Assembly (NCBI RefSeq): GCF_024347215.1 | Contig: NZ_AP025282.1 | Coordinates: forward strand, 992,001-1,056,000 | Reading direction: 5' to 3' | Source of the DNA: Aliamphritea ceti | Lineage (GTDB): Bacteria; Pseudomonadota; Gammaproteobacteria; Pseudomonadales; Balneatricaceae | Length of the DNA: 64,000 nucleotides | Shown here: one piece after another, positions 49,057-58,523 of the stretch | Position numbering within the stretch: position 1 is the first letter of the stretch | Layout of the letters: every line of letters starts with the position of its first letter | Notes under the pieces: model-generated | Database searches by the model: none | Told to the model about the DNA's origin: nothing | What the model saw: the letters and a program-made list of their open reading frames with translations, nothing else | Program-made: the position numbers and the translations under genes

Positions 49057-50085
49057 ATGAAAGCACTGGTTAAATCGAAGGCTGAAGTAGGTCTTTGGAT
49101 GGAGCAGGTACCGATGCCTAAAATCGGTATTAACGATGTTCTGGTCAAAGTACACCGTACTGCGATTTGTGGTACTGACCTGCATATCTACAATTGGGAT
49201 GAATGGGCGCAAAAGACCATTCCTGTTCCGATGACAATTGGCCATGAGTTTGTTGGCGAGATTGTTGATGTAGGCTCCAACGTAGTGGATTTTTATCCTG
49301 GCCAGCTGGTTTCCGGTGAAGGGCATGTTGTGTGCGGCCGTTGCCGTAACTGTATGTCTGGCAAACGCCACTTCTGTAACCATACTTCAGGTATCGGTGT
49401 GAACCGCACCGGTGCTTTCGCTGAATATATTGCCGTACCAATGGCTAACGTTTGGGTTCACCGCCCGGATATTGATAAAGACATCGCGGCTATCTTCGAT
49501 CCGTTTGGTAACGCAACTCACACTGCACTGCAGTGGCCATTATTGGGTGAGGATGTACTGATCACCGGTGCGGGTCCGATTGGTTGTATGGCGGCGGCGG
49601 TTTGTAAGCATGCCGGCGCACGTAACATTGTCGTGACTGACCACAATCCGTTCCGTCTGGATCTTGCCCGTAAGCTGGGTGCGACCCGCCTGGTGAATAT
49701 CATGGATGAGAAGCTTGATGATATTCAGAAAGAGCTGGGCATGGTTGAAGGTTTTGATGTTGGTCTGGAAATGTCCGGTAGCCCGGCGGCGCTGAATGAC
49801 ATGATCGCCAACATGAACCACGGCGGTAAGATTTCTGTACTGGGTATTCCGAATCAGGATACGCACATTGACTGGAACCGGGTGATCTTCAGCATGCTGA
49901 CGATTAAAGGTATTTACGGTCGTGAGATGTATGACACCTGGTACAAAATGTCGATGATGGTGGAAACCGGTCTGGACCTGAGCTCGGTCATTACTCACCG
50001 TATGCACTTTACAGAATTTCAACAAGGCTTTGACGCAATGCTCAGCGGTCAGGCGGGTAAAGTTATCCTGAACTGGGAGGATTAA
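49057..50085 (+). CDS. tdh: L-threonine 3-dehydrogenase
   Basis: Zinc-dependent NAD+ medium-chain dehydrogenase oxidising L-threonine to 2-amino-3-oxobutanoate. The 342-residue product (E. coli 341) has catalytic zinc ligands in AICGTDLHIYNWDEW and GHEFVGEI, structural-zinc cysteines in CGRCRNCMSGKRHFC, and the Rossmann motif ITGAGPIGCMAAAVCKHAGA. ATG at 49057 with AGAGAAG upstream. Three bases separate it from kbl, forming the standard threonine-to-glycine operon. Confidence 0.95.
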   Translation: MKALVKSKAEVGLWMEQVPMPKIGINDVLVKVHRTAICGTDLHIYNWDEWAQKTIPVPMTIGHEFVGEIVDVGSNVVDFYPGQLVSGEGHVVCGRCRNCMSGKRHFCNHTSGIGVNRTGAFAEYIAVPMANVWVHRPDIDKDIAAIFDPFGNATHTALQWPLLGEDVLITGAGPIGCMAAAVCKHAGARNIVVTDHNPFRLDLARKLGATRLVNIMDEKLDDIQKELGMVEGFDVGLEMSGSPAALNDMIANMNHGGKISVLGIPNQDTHIDWNRVIFSMLTIKGIYGREMYDTWYKMSMMVETGLDLSSVITHRMHFTEFQQGFDAMLSGQAGKVILNWED

Positions 50086-50088
50086 TCA

Positions 50089-51279
50089 ATGCAGGCTAAT
50101 ACAAGACAACATTACGCGGATCAGTTAACGGCGATTCGTGAAGCAGGTTTATATAAGAACGAACGGGTTATTGCCGGTGCGCAGAACGCTAACGTACCCC
50201 TGCAGGATGGCTCTCAGGTACTTAACCTGTGTGCCAATAACTACCTGGGGCTGGCACAGCATCCTGAGGTTAACCGGGCAGCTCGCGAAGGTCTGGAAGA
50301 GTTTGGTTACGGCATGGCGTCAGTGCGCTTTATTTGCGGTACCCAAACTATTCATAAACAGCTGGAAGATAAGCTGACTGAGTTTCTGGGTACGGAAGAT
50401 ACGATTCTGTATCCGTCCTGTTTCGATGCTAATGGCGGTCTGTTCGAGACCATTCTGACCGATGCCGATGCGGTTATTTCTGACTCACTGAACCACGCCA
50501 GCATTATTGACGGTGTGCGTCTGTGTAAGGCTAAGCGTTACCGTTATGCCAACAACAATATGCAGCAGTTGGAAGAAGCGCTACAGCAGGCGGATGCCGA
50601 CGGCGCGCGTATTAAGCTGATCACCACTGACGGTGTGTTCTCTATGGACGGCTATGTCGCTCAGCTGGATAAAATTTGTGACTTAGCGGACAAGTACGGT
50701 GCCATGGTGCATGTGGATGATTGTCATGCCACAGGTTTTGTAGGTGAAAACGGTCGCGGCAGCCATGAACACTGCGGTGTAATTGGTCGTATCGACATTC
50801 TTACCGGCACGCTGGGTAAAGCCCTTGGCGGCGCCAGTGGTGGTTATACCAGCGCCCGTAAAGAGATTGTTGAGTTGTTACGTCAGCGTTCTCGCCCTTA
50901 TCTGTTCTCTAACACTGTTGCGCCGCCGGTTGTGGCCGGTGCGATTAAGGCGCTGGATCTGGTCAGTGAATCTGCGGAAATCCGTGAACAGCTGAAAGAA
51001 AACACGCTGTATTACCGTAAGAAGCTGAAAGAAGCTGGTTTTGAAATTCTGCCGGGTGACCATCCGATCGTGCCTATTATGTTGTACGACGCGAAGGTTG
51101 CTGCTGAGTTTGCTGAGCGGGCCTTAAAGCACGGTATTTATGTGATTGCGTTCTCTTATCCTGTTGTTCCGCAGGGCAAGGCACGTATTCGTACTCAGGT
51201 ATCAGCTGGGCATAGCCGTGCGGATATCGATCGTGTAATGGATGCTTTCCGCAAAGTAATGCAGGAAATGAATTTATAG
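50089..51279 (+). CDS. kbl: 2-amino-3-ketobutyrate CoA ligase (glycine C-acetyltransferase)
   Basis: PLP-dependent alpha-oxoamine synthase of 396 residues (E. coli 398) that cleaves 2-amino-3-oxobutanoate with CoA to glycine and acetyl-CoA. Landmarks: LNLCANNYLGLAQHPEV, DSLNHASIIDGVRL, DGVFSMDGYVAQLDKI, VDDCHATGFVGENGRGS, and TGTLGKALGGASGGY with the PLP lysine. GGGAGG lies 8 nt before its ATG. Glycine and C1 units from this pathway connect to the folate-linked demethylation genes elsewhere in the window. Confidence 0.95.
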   Translation: MQANTRQHYADQLTAIREAGLYKNERVIAGAQNANVPLQDGSQVLNLCANNYLGLAQHPEVNRAAREGLEEFGYGMASVRFICGTQTIHKQLEDKLTEFLGTEDTILYPSCFDANGGLFETILTDADAVISDSLNHASIIDGVRLCKAKRYRYANNNMQQLEEALQQADADGARIKLITTDGVFSMDGYVAQLDKICDLADKYGAMVHVDDCHATGFVGENGRGSHEHCGVIGRIDILTGTLGKALGGASGGYTSARKEIVELLRQRSRPYLFSNTVAPPVVAGAIKALDLVSESAEIREQLKENTLYYRKKLKEAGFEILPGDHPIVPIMLYDAKVAAEFAERALKHGIYVIAFSYPVVPQGKARIRTQVSAGHSRADIDRVMDAFRKVMQEMNL

Positions 51280-51346
51280 TGCTTATTAGTAGTACTTAGT
51301 TAGCAGTGCTTATAAGTAGCACTTAGTTAGCACTGCTTATTCGTAG
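51278..51346 (+). repeat. 27-bp tandem repeat, 2.5 copies, starting at the kbl stop codon
   Basis: Copy 1 (51278-51304) and copy 2 (51305-51331) differ at two or three positions and share AGTGCTTAT, AGTAG, ACTTAGTTAGC; a third partial copy ends at 51346 (ACTGCTTATTCGTAG). Copy 1 begins within the kbl TAG stop codon. Probably slippage-derived. Confidence 0.8.
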
Positions 51347-51841
51347 AACATGTTTGTTTCAAAGACTTTGGTCCCCTTTAGATCAGACTTTTGTCCGATT
51401 TCCAAAGCAGCGCTGCCCAGCCCTAAAAAGCCTTGCCCGGGCAGCGTGCACAAGTTATCTGGATTACCTGCCGGATAACAAAACTTTGTGCCCTCGCGTT
51501 CTCCACAGTGATGTAGCCTGATCTGTGGAGGGCGCAATTTTTTCGCTTTCTTTCCCCCTTATTTGCCATTCCCATTACCTTAAGTATTAGCTCAGTTGGC
51601 TTTGTACTCTGATATATGAAGGTTATTAGCTGGTAGGTTTTATTCTGCAGTGCAGAGGATAAAACAACCGTTTGATGCTAAGTTTATTTGGTTGACGCGA
51701 TTCAGTCAGCATCAGGGATGTGTTGCTGTTCTGGCCTTCTGGCTTGTGTTTTAAGGCTAAGAGACGCGTCTTTGCTGATTATAAAAATAATGCCGGTTGT
51801 TGGCATGACCGGCAAAAATACTTATGAAAGGGATGTCTGGC
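51347..51841. other. Gene-free stretch with hairpins between kbl and the GMC fusion gene
   Basis: No convincing coding frame. It contains GCTGCCC...GGGCAGC (about 51408-51441), possibly a terminator for tdh-kbl, and CTCCACAG-N14-CTGTGGAG (51501-51530) followed after GGCGCAA by a T-run, which reads as a plausible rho-independent terminator. Promoter and leader of the downstream 3.5-kb gene must lie in the last 250 bases, but no consensus was assigned. Confidence 0.5.
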
Positions 51842-54800
51842 ATGAAAAGAATTTCTATGGATGTGGTGGATATCAAGCCACATTACGATGTGATTGTTAT
51901 CGGCTCAGGTTATGGAGGGAGTATCTGTGCTTCGCGCTTATCCCGAGCCGGTAAAAGCGTATGTTTACTTGAGCGGGGTAAGGAGATTCTGCCGGGTGAT
52001 TTTCCTGATACAGAGATCGAGGCGCTTAAGGAACTTCAGTTTGATACTCCGCATGGCAAGATAGGTTCGCCAACCGGGCTGTACAATATTCATGTTAATG
52101 CAGAACAGAACGTTGTCGTTGGATGCGGCTTAGGCGGCACTTCGCTGATTAATGCCAATGTTTCCCTGCTACCGGATGATAATGTTTTTAGTGACCCTGC
52201 CTGGCCCCAGCAGATAAGAGTGCCGCAGAATGACTTACTGAATGAGGGCGTACAGCGTGCCCGTGAAATGCTCAAACCTGCAGTCTATCCCGATAACAAT
52301 TCCGAGAACTATCCTGATTTAGCCAAGACCCGTGCGCATCAGAAAAGTGCCGCCGCAATGGCGCAGACATTTTATAAAACGCCGATTAATGTCAATTTTA
52401 CTGACACCGGTGACAGCGGTAATCATGTTGGCGTTGAGCAACCTGCCTGCAATAACTGCGGGGACTGTGTCTCCGGTTGTAATACCGGCGCAAAAAACAC
52501 CACTCAGATGAATTACTTACCAGATGCCTGGAATCACGGCACTGAAATATTTTGTGAAGTGCTGGTCAGCCATGTGACTAAGAGCGGCGCTAACTGGCAG
52601 GTTCATTATCGTTTGCCGGAAACGGGCAGAGCTGCTTTTGATGCAGCCCTGTTAACTGTTAGTGCTGATATTGTGGTGGTGGCAGCAGGCACGCTCGGCA
52701 GTAATGAAATTATGCTGCGCTCTAAAGCTAATGGTTTAAGTGTTTCGGATCATCTGGGTAAAGGCTTTACCGGTAATGGTGATGTACTTGGATTTGGATA
52801 TAACTGCGATGAAAAAATTCAGGGGATTGGGTTTGGTGATCTTAATCCCGCGGATATGCAGCCTGTTGGCCCCTGTATTACCAGTGTTATTGATATGCGC
52901 CAGAGTGATGATCGCTCTCAGCGGATGGTAATAGAAGAAGGCAGTATTCCCGGGGCAATGGGGCGGTTAATGATTCCTGCGATGGCCGCCGCGGATGATT
53001 TGATTGGCGAAGATGCTGACCACGATGAAAACCTGTCTGAAATTATGCGTAAATCCGCAAGAAAATGGCAAAGCCGTTTACAGGGGCCTTATCGTGGTGC
53101 AGCCAACCGGATGCAAACTTACCTGATAATGAGCCATGACAGCGGTACAGGGCAAGCCAGCCTTGCTGAAGACCGGCTGCGAATCAGCTGGCCAGGACTA
53201 GGCCAGGAGGCGGTTTTTGCACACGCCAATGAAAATTTACGTAAAGCTAGTGCGGCGCTGAACGGTAACTATATTGAAAACCCGGTCTGGACACCCTTAT
53301 TTAATAAGAGCCTGGTGACTGTACATCCTCTGGGGGGCTGTAATATGGCGGATGATGCTGCCTCCGGCGTTGTTGATCATAAAGGGAGGGTGTTCTCCGG
53401 ACAGGCCGGTGATGCTGTGCATAAAGGTTTGTATATTTCTGATGGAGCCGTTTTGCCAACCTCACTGGCAGTCAATCCGTTGCTGACGATTTCTGCAATA
53501 ACCGAGCGTTGCTGTGCATTAATGGCGGAAGATTACGGCTTCAGTATTAATTATCAGCTTCCTTCCCAGTCTGACCGTCAGGCCAGAACGCTGAAGCTGG
53601 GTATTGAGTTTACTGAGAAAATGCGTGGTTTTATGGCGCGGGTTGATACGGATTCCGCTGATCATAACGCTGACTCCGGGGCTATGTATCAACAGGCTTA
53701 TCAGAAAGCTTATGAGAAAGGAGAGGCCGCCGGTCATACTCTGGAGTTCACCCTGACAATTCGTGTCAGCGACTTATCCGCTTTGCTGGATAGCTCTTCA
53801 CTAGATAATGACGGGCATACTGCCGGCATTATTGGCAGCGTTGAAGCACCTTTGTTGTCAGCACACACCCTGAATGTCAGCGGTGGTAAGTTTCAGTTGT
53901 TTGTCGACTATCCTGAAACACCTGATACCCGGCGAATGGTGTATCAGATGCAGATGTATAATTCTGAGAGCAGTTATTACTTTTCGGCGTATAAAGTTAT
54001 AAAAAATAATCCGGATCCAAGAGATATCTGGCCGGATACATCAACTCTTTATGTCACTGTTTATGAGGGGAATGATGCGCAGGGAACTGTTGTTGCCAGA
54101 GGTATTATGCATATTAATCCCGCAGACTTTGCCGTACAAATGACCACTATGAAGGTGCTCAATGCGGATAATGTGCAGCAAAAACTGTCAGCCCTTGCTG
54201 GTTTTGGTAAGCACTTTTCCGGGGTTCTCTGGGACAGCTACGGCGGTGTTTTCAGTAAAGAACAGCGCTTTAATCCTGCAGCACCTCCACGACAAAAGCG
54301 TCAGTTAAATGCACCCGCCCCACAGTTGGAATATCTGCAGACCGATGATGGCGTTAATTTGCGCCTGAGCCGTTATCAGGCCGGGTCAAAAGGGCCTGTG
54401 ATGCTGGTGCATGGCTTAGGTGTCAGCTCCGGTATTTTTTCTACAGACCTTATTAAAACGAACCTGGTTGAATATCTCTGCAGTCATGATTATGACGTCT
54501 GGTTGCTGGATTTCCGGGTCAGTATTGATCTGCCAGCCGCTGAGCAACAGTCAACCGGGGATCAGGTAGCTAAGTATGATTTTCCTGCTGCTGTTGAGCG
54601 CATTCGTTTACGTACAGGGGCCGAAACTGTTCAGGCGGTTGTGCATTGTTGGGGGGCTTCGACATTCTTTATGTCGATGCTGGCGGGGCTTGAGGGGGTT
54701 CGTTCTATAGTTTGCTCCCAGATCGCAAACGATGTTGTGGTGCCGCTGACAACTCAGATTAAAACAGGTCTGTATTTACCCGGCGTACTAAACACATTTG

Positions 54801-55330
54801 GTGTCGATTCACTGACTGCGTATGTAGACAGTCATGCTGACTGGCGTGAGCGGATTTGGGATAAGGCTTTGTCGGTTAATGCGTTACAACAGGCGCAGGG
54901 CAGTTGTAACAGTGCGGTGTGTCACCGGGTCACTTTTAACTATGCCTCGTTATATAAACATCAACAGCTGAATGACCTGTTACACGATAATCTTCATGAG
55001 TTGTTTGGTGAAGCGAATATTAGTGCCTTTGAACATCTGGCGGCAGTTTGCCGGACCGGTTATATCACCGATGCAGACGGGGAGGATGTGTACCGTCCGC
55101 ATATCGAACGGCTTAATCTGCCTATCTGTTTTATTCATGGTGAGGATAACGAATGTTATCTGCCTGAAAGCACTAAGCAAACATATCAGAATCTTTGCCA
55201 GCAATTTGGTGAGCAACAGTACAGCCGGCATGTGATTGCCGGATACGGCCACATTGACTGTATTTTTGGGCGGAATGCTGTGGATGATGTTTATCCACTG
55301 ATGGTTAAGCATTTAGATAAAACTGCCTGA
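51842..55330 (+). CDS. GMC oxidoreductase (cholesterol-oxidase-like) fused to an alpha/beta hydrolase
   Basis: Very large protein of 1162 residues. Residues 15-560 form a GMC flavoprotein: DVIVIGSGYGGSICASRLS for FAD, GLGGTSLINANV, a cysteine cluster CNNCGDCVSGC (Cys203, 206, 209, 213) followed by GAKNT, and HPLGGCNMADD with active-site His495. Residues about 570-800 are a linker domain. From about 825 an alpha/beta hydrolase follows (GPVMLVHGLGVSSGIFS): nucleophile elbow VHCWGAS with Cys936 instead of Ser, Asp1102 (FIHGEDNE) and His1137 (GYGHID). No signal peptide. Likely oxidises a sterol-like or other bulky alcohol and handles an ester or lactone product; substrate unknown. AAAGGGA precedes the ATG at 51842. 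Confidence 0.82.
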   Translation: MKRISMDVVDIKPHYDVIVIGSGYGGSICASRLSRAGKSVCLLERGKEILPGDFPDTEIEALKELQFDTPHGKIGSPTGLYNIHVNAEQNVVVGCGLGGTSLINANVSLLPDDNVFSDPAWPQQIRVPQNDLLNEGVQRAREMLKPAVYPDNNSENYPDLAKTRAHQKSAAAMAQTFYKTPINVNFTDTGDSGNHVGVEQPACNNCGDCVSGCNTGAKNTTQMNYLPDAWNHGTEIFCEVLVSHVTKSGANWQVHYRLPETGRAAFDAALLTVSADIVVVAAGTLGSNEIMLRSKANGLSVSDHLGKGFTGNGDVLGFGYNCDEKIQGIGFGDLNPADMQPVGPCITSVIDMRQSDDRSQRMVIEEGSIPGAMGRLMIPAMAAADDLIGEDADHDENLSEIMRKSARKWQSRLQGPYRGAANRMQTYLIMSHDSGTGQASLAEDRLRISWPGLGQEAVFAHANENLRKASAALNGNYIENPVWTPLFNKSLVTVHPLGGCNMADDAASGVVDHKGRVFSGQAGDAVHKGLYISDGAVLPTSLAVNPLLTISAITERCCALMAEDYGFSINYQLPSQSDRQARTLKLGIEFTEKMRGFMARVDTDSADHNADSGAMYQQAYQKAYEKGEAAGHTLEFTLTIRVSDLSALLDSSSLDNDGHTAGIIGSVEAPLLSAHTLNVSGGKFQLFVDYPETPDTRRMVYQMQMYNSESSYYFSAYKVIKNNPDPRDIWPDTSTLYVTVYEGNDAQGTVVARGIMHINPADFAVQMTTMKVLNADNVQQKLSALAGFGKHFSGVLWDSYGGVFSKEQRFNPAAPPRQKRQLNAPAPQLEYLQTDDGVNLRLSRYQAGSKGPVMLVHGLGVSSGIFSTDLIKTNLVEYLCSHDYDVWLLDFRVSIDLPAAEQQSTGDQVAKYDFPAAVERIRLRTGAETVQAVVHCWGASTFFMSMLAGLEGVRSIVCSQIANDVVVPLTTQIKTGLYLPGVLNTFGVDSLTAYVDSHADWRERIWDKALSVNALQQAQGSCNSAVCHRVTFNYASLYKHQQLNDLLHDNLHELFGEANISAFEHLAAVCRTGYITDADGEDVYRPHIERLNLPICFIHGEDNECYLPESTKQTYQNLCQQFGEQQYSRHVIAGYGHIDCIFGRNAVDDVYPLMVKHLDKTA

Positions 55331-55521
55331 AATATACATCCGTGAGATGGGGCGGATGTTTATCAGAGGCATCAACCCAGATTCAACGTGAAGAACAAAA
55401 GTGAGCAGCTTAATGGTTCAGGTTAACTGCACAGATGAATAGCGAGGCTTTTAAGATACAGGCAGGTAAGTGAACAGGTCACGCAGAACAAGAAATATCA
55501 ATTGCTTATCAGGAGGATGAC

Positions 55522-56625
55522 ATGCAAGAAGATATGCACTATTACGGTACTTATGCTCTGGCCAGAGCAGCGGGATTACCCGTTAAGCAGGCGCAAGTGA
55601 TTGCGTATGCAGCGCAGTATGTAGATGACTCGACAGACAATGACAGCGAAGTACATAAAGACGGCGGCATGTTTGAGACAGTTGCTACTGCGCACACTAA
55701 TGCTGAAGCAATCGGTAATGCGGTGGCTGATCAGACCGAACAGCGTAAAGTGTGGATGCCGTTCCACTTTTTCCCGGGAGGGGAAGGAGAGACGATATCA
55801 GAGAAGCTTCTTTGCACAAAAGATGGCCCGCTGGCTCAGGAAATGGTCGCTAACCATCTGCAGCATGCGTTAAAGAATCAGACTGAATATGCATTAACAT
55901 TGCTGGGAATTACCGCCCATGTATATGCAGATACGTTTTCCCATTATGGTTTTTCCGGGGTTAGCTCTGGGAAGAATAAAGTCGACAGTCAGTCATTCGA
56001 ACTGGATGTGAAGGACCCTCAGGTTAAAGCCTATATTATGGGTAAAATGTCTGGTTTTTTTAGTAAGTACGCACCCAACTTTTTAATCCAGAATTACCGC
56101 CGCTTTGCCAGTGATGGCGCCAGTGTTGCAACCGGAGCGCTGGGCCACGGTGCTGTGGGTACATACCCCGACAGGCCTTTTCTACGCTGGCGTTTCAATT
56201 ATAAATTGGAGAACGCGGATTCCGGATGGCGCAATAATAAAGCCACTTTTCTGGAAGGTTGTGAAAAGTTACATGCTTTATTTAGCAATTATGCAAAGCA
56301 GTCCGGAAGTGATGATGCGGGCCGGGAATTCAGTGAGATTCGTGACACAGTTGCCGGAATTCTCGCGCTAGAAGCCGCTAAAGATGGCCGGATTGATGCC
56401 TGGAAGGGTGCTGTTCTGAATGGGGATTTATTTCAGCCTGATGCGAATGAAGCGCTGCACTACGATCCCTATCACTGGCGTGAGCAGCGGCAAGATTTTG
56501 AACACCTGTCGAAATCAGCTGAAGTAATAAAGACAGATGTTTATCGCTTTCATCAGGCGGCTGCTTATCACCGTAACTATACGTTAAAGCAGCTATTGCC
56601 CAGGCATGGCATTCTGGTGTTGTGA
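55522..56625 (+). CDS. DUF6765 family protein
   Basis: Protein of 367 residues starting with a strong AGGAGG site. DMHYYGTYALARAAG at the N-terminus, then QYVDDSTDND, FHFFPGG and LLGITAHVYADTFSHYGFSG. The His/Asp spacing in the last motif is reminiscent of metal-binding helices of zinc-dependent phospholipase C-like proteins, but this is only a resemblance. No signal peptide. It follows the GMC/hydrolase fusion by 191 bases in the same direction and could be co-expressed. Function unknown. Confidence 0.7.
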   Translation: MQEDMHYYGTYALARAAGLPVKQAQVIAYAAQYVDDSTDNDSEVHKDGGMFETVATAHTNAEAIGNAVADQTEQRKVWMPFHFFPGGEGETISEKLLCTKDGPLAQEMVANHLQHALKNQTEYALTLLGITAHVYADTFSHYGFSGVSSGKNKVDSQSFELDVKDPQVKAYIMGKMSGFFSKYAPNFLIQNYRRFASDGASVATGALGHGAVGTYPDRPFLRWRFNYKLENADSGWRNNKATFLEGCEKLHALFSNYAKQSGSDDAGREFSEIRDTVAGILALEAAKDGRIDAWKGAVLNGDLFQPDANEALHYDPYHWREQRQDFEHLSKSAEVIKTDVYRFHQAAAYHRNYTLKQLLPRHGILVL

Positions 56626-56640
56626 TCAGACTGTAAATTC

Positions 56641-56664
56641 CGGCAGGTAGCCATTTACCTGCCG
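56641..56664 (+). terminator. Hairpin after the DUF6765 gene
   Basis: CGGCAGGTA-N6-TACCTGCCG is a perfect 9-bp GC-rich stem 15 bases after the stop codon. The following bases (CTTGTCTATTT) are only partly T-rich. Confidence 0.5.
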
Positions 56665-56702
56665 CTTGTCTATTTGGATAGAAAGATAGGTCAATAGCTA
56701 GA

Positions 56703-56720
56703 TGTCTAGCTAGCTAGACA
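56703..56720. repeat. Perfect 18-bp CTAG-rich palindrome
   Basis: TGTCTAGCTAGCTAGACA is a perfect palindrome containing three overlapping CTAG tetranucleotides, between convergent genes. CTAG is generally rare in proteobacterial genomes. It could be a protein-binding site or part of a shared transcription stop. Confidence 0.6.
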
Positions 56721-56733
56721 GCTTGGCAGCAGT

Positions 56734-57690
56734 TCAGCTAAACCGACCTCGGAATTCCTTTGGTGTTAACCCTGTGGTTTTTATAAAGATCTTACGGAAG
56801 GCGCTGGTGTCTTCGTAGCCGACCTGATCGGCGATTGCTTCTATCGTATCTGAGCCGGCTTCCAGTAAGTCGCAGGCTTTCTGAATTCTGAGCCGCTGCA
56901 GGTATTGCATTGGCTTTAGCCCGGCGGCTTTAACGAAGCGGCGCAAAAACGTGCGTTCACTGAGGTGCACCATGTCTGGTAGTTCACTGATACTGATGTG
57001 CTGCTGAAAATTCGCCTGCAAATGGTGTTGGGTTTTCAGAATCAGCCGGTCACCATGATCCAGTTTAGGGTTAAAGCTCTGATAATAGCGCTGTTCCCGG
57101 GCACCGGTATCAATTATCAGATACTTGCCCAACTGGCGCATGATCTTTGGCTGGGTGAACTGTGCCACCAGTTCCAGCCCTAAATCCATCCAGGCCATCA
57201 GGCCGCCGGCGGTAATGATATCGCCGTCATTAATCAGAATTTTATTAATATCCAGTTTTACCTGCGGGTAATCTGCAGTGAAGCGATCTTCCAAATCCCA
57301 GTGTGTTGTTGCCGGACGTCCATCGAGGATACCGCTGGCAGCCAACAGAAATGCCCCTGCGCATACAGAACATATTACCGCGCCCTGAGCATGATGTTGC
57401 TGCATCCAGCGGTTGAGGTGGGCGTCTGGTTCCAGATGATATTTACCTTCCAGGCAGGGGGTCATGATGAGCACTTGTAAATGGTGGTCTTCATAGCAGC
57501 CATTGGCAATATCCGCAGGCGTTAGCAGGATCACTTCAAACTCTCTGTGAAATCCATTCTGATCACAAATTCGGTTGGCTAGCAGGAATATCTCTTTTAA
57601 TCCCTGAACTGCAGAAAGCATGGCTCCGGGGTAGTTAATGATGCCGATTTTGATCAGCGGTTTATCCACATACTGAGAAGAATATGACAT
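56734..57690 (-). CDS. AraC-family regulator with DJ-1/PfpI-like N-terminal domain (GlxA/FtrA type)
   Basis: Regulator of 318 residues. The N-terminal class-I-amidotransferase-like domain (IKIGIINYPGAMLSAVQGLKE, ICSVCAGAFLLAASGILDGRPATTHW) keeps a cysteine in the elbow. The C-terminal AraC domain has two HTH units (ISISELPDMVHLSERTFLRRFVKAAGLKPMQYLQRLRIQKA and IEAIADQVGYEDTSAFRKIFIKTTGLTPKEFRGRF). GlxA-type regulators often control catabolic genes for nitrogen compounds. Divergent from the isochorismatase-type hydrolase, its probable target. Confidence 0.85.
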   Translation of the reverse strand: MSYSSQYVDKPLIKIGIINYPGAMLSAVQGLKEIFLLANRICDQNGFHREFEVILLTPADIANGCYEDHHLQVLIMTPCLEGKYHLEPDAHLNRWMQQHHAQGAVICSVCAGAFLLAASGILDGRPATTHWDLEDRFTADYPQVKLDINKILINDGDIITAGGLMAWMDLGLELVAQFTQPKIMRQLGKYLIIDTGAREQRYYQSFNPKLDHGDRLILKTQHHLQANFQQHISISELPDMVHLSERTFLRRFVKAAGLKPMQYLQRLRIQKACDLLEAGSDTIEAIADQVGYEDTSAFRKIFIKTTGLTPKEFRGRFS

Positions 57691-57831
57691 TTGTCAGTTT
57701 TAGCCTGTTTTGTGCCAGTTTTGACTTTAGTTTAGTCCCTTGAGTCGGGCAATAATAGTCACATATTCAAGGCGGCCCCTGAATTAGCGAAAAGAGTTAA
57801 CGCAGAACACTTTAATCAGAGGTACTGGCAA

Positions 57832-58383
57832 ATGGCCAAAACAGCATTATTACTGATCGATTTTCAGAACGATTATTTTCAGGGCGGCAAATGGCAACTG
57901 GTTGGCACTGAAGCTGCTGCAGATCAGGGGGCTAGATTATTGTCAGCCTTCCGTGAAAAGTCTCTTCCGGTGGTGCATGTAAGACATGAGTTTCCAACCA
58001 ATGAAGCACCGTTTTTTTTGCCGGGCTCTGAAGGCGCACAGATTCATCCGAGTGTTGCGCCCCTGACCGGTGAACCCGTCGTGCTGAAGCAGCAGATAAA
58101 CAGCTTCCGCGATACTGAGCTAAAGCAGTTATTGGATGAGCAGGGTATTGAACATCTGATAATTGTCGGTGCGATGAGCCATATGTGCATTGATGCCGGT
58201 GCCCGTGCCGCTGCTGATTTTGGCTATCAGGTTGCGGTTGCACATGATGCCTGCGCTACGCTTGATCTGACTTTTGAAGATAGAACTGTTCCAGCGGCAG
58301 ATGTACATAACGCTTATATGTCAGCCTTAAGTTTTGGTTATGGCCGTGTTGCCAGTACCGATGAATTACTTGCCGATCTGTAA
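57832..58383 (+). CDS. Isochorismatase-family cysteine hydrolase
   Basis: Cysteine hydrolase of 183 residues with the triad Asp10 (LLLIDFQNDYF), Lys86 (VVLKQQINSF) and Cys119 (MSHMCIDAGARAAADFGY), plus the cis-peptide position before it. Relatives hydrolyse nicotinamide, ureidoacrylate, N-carbamoyl compounds or isochorismate; the substrate here is not evident. AGAGG precedes the ATG. Divergent from the GlxA-type regulator and followed by a small NTF2-like gene. Confidence 0.82.
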   Translation: MAKTALLLIDFQNDYFQGGKWQLVGTEAAADQGARLLSAFREKSLPVVHVRHEFPTNEAPFFLPGSEGAQIHPSVAPLTGEPVVLKQQINSFRDTELKQLLDEQGIEHLIIVGAMSHMCIDAGARAAADFGYQVAVAHDACATLDLTFEDRTVPAADVHNAYMSALSFGYGRVASTDELLADL

Positions 58384-58523
58384 GTTAGAAATACATAACA
58401 ACGCTGCCCGCGAAAATGGGTGGCGCTTTCTGCGTTCACTGCTTTTTACATCACCGGAATCTCCGGATTGCGGACATCTTATACCTACTAAATACCTATC
58501 TGATATCAACTAAGGAGATTGTT

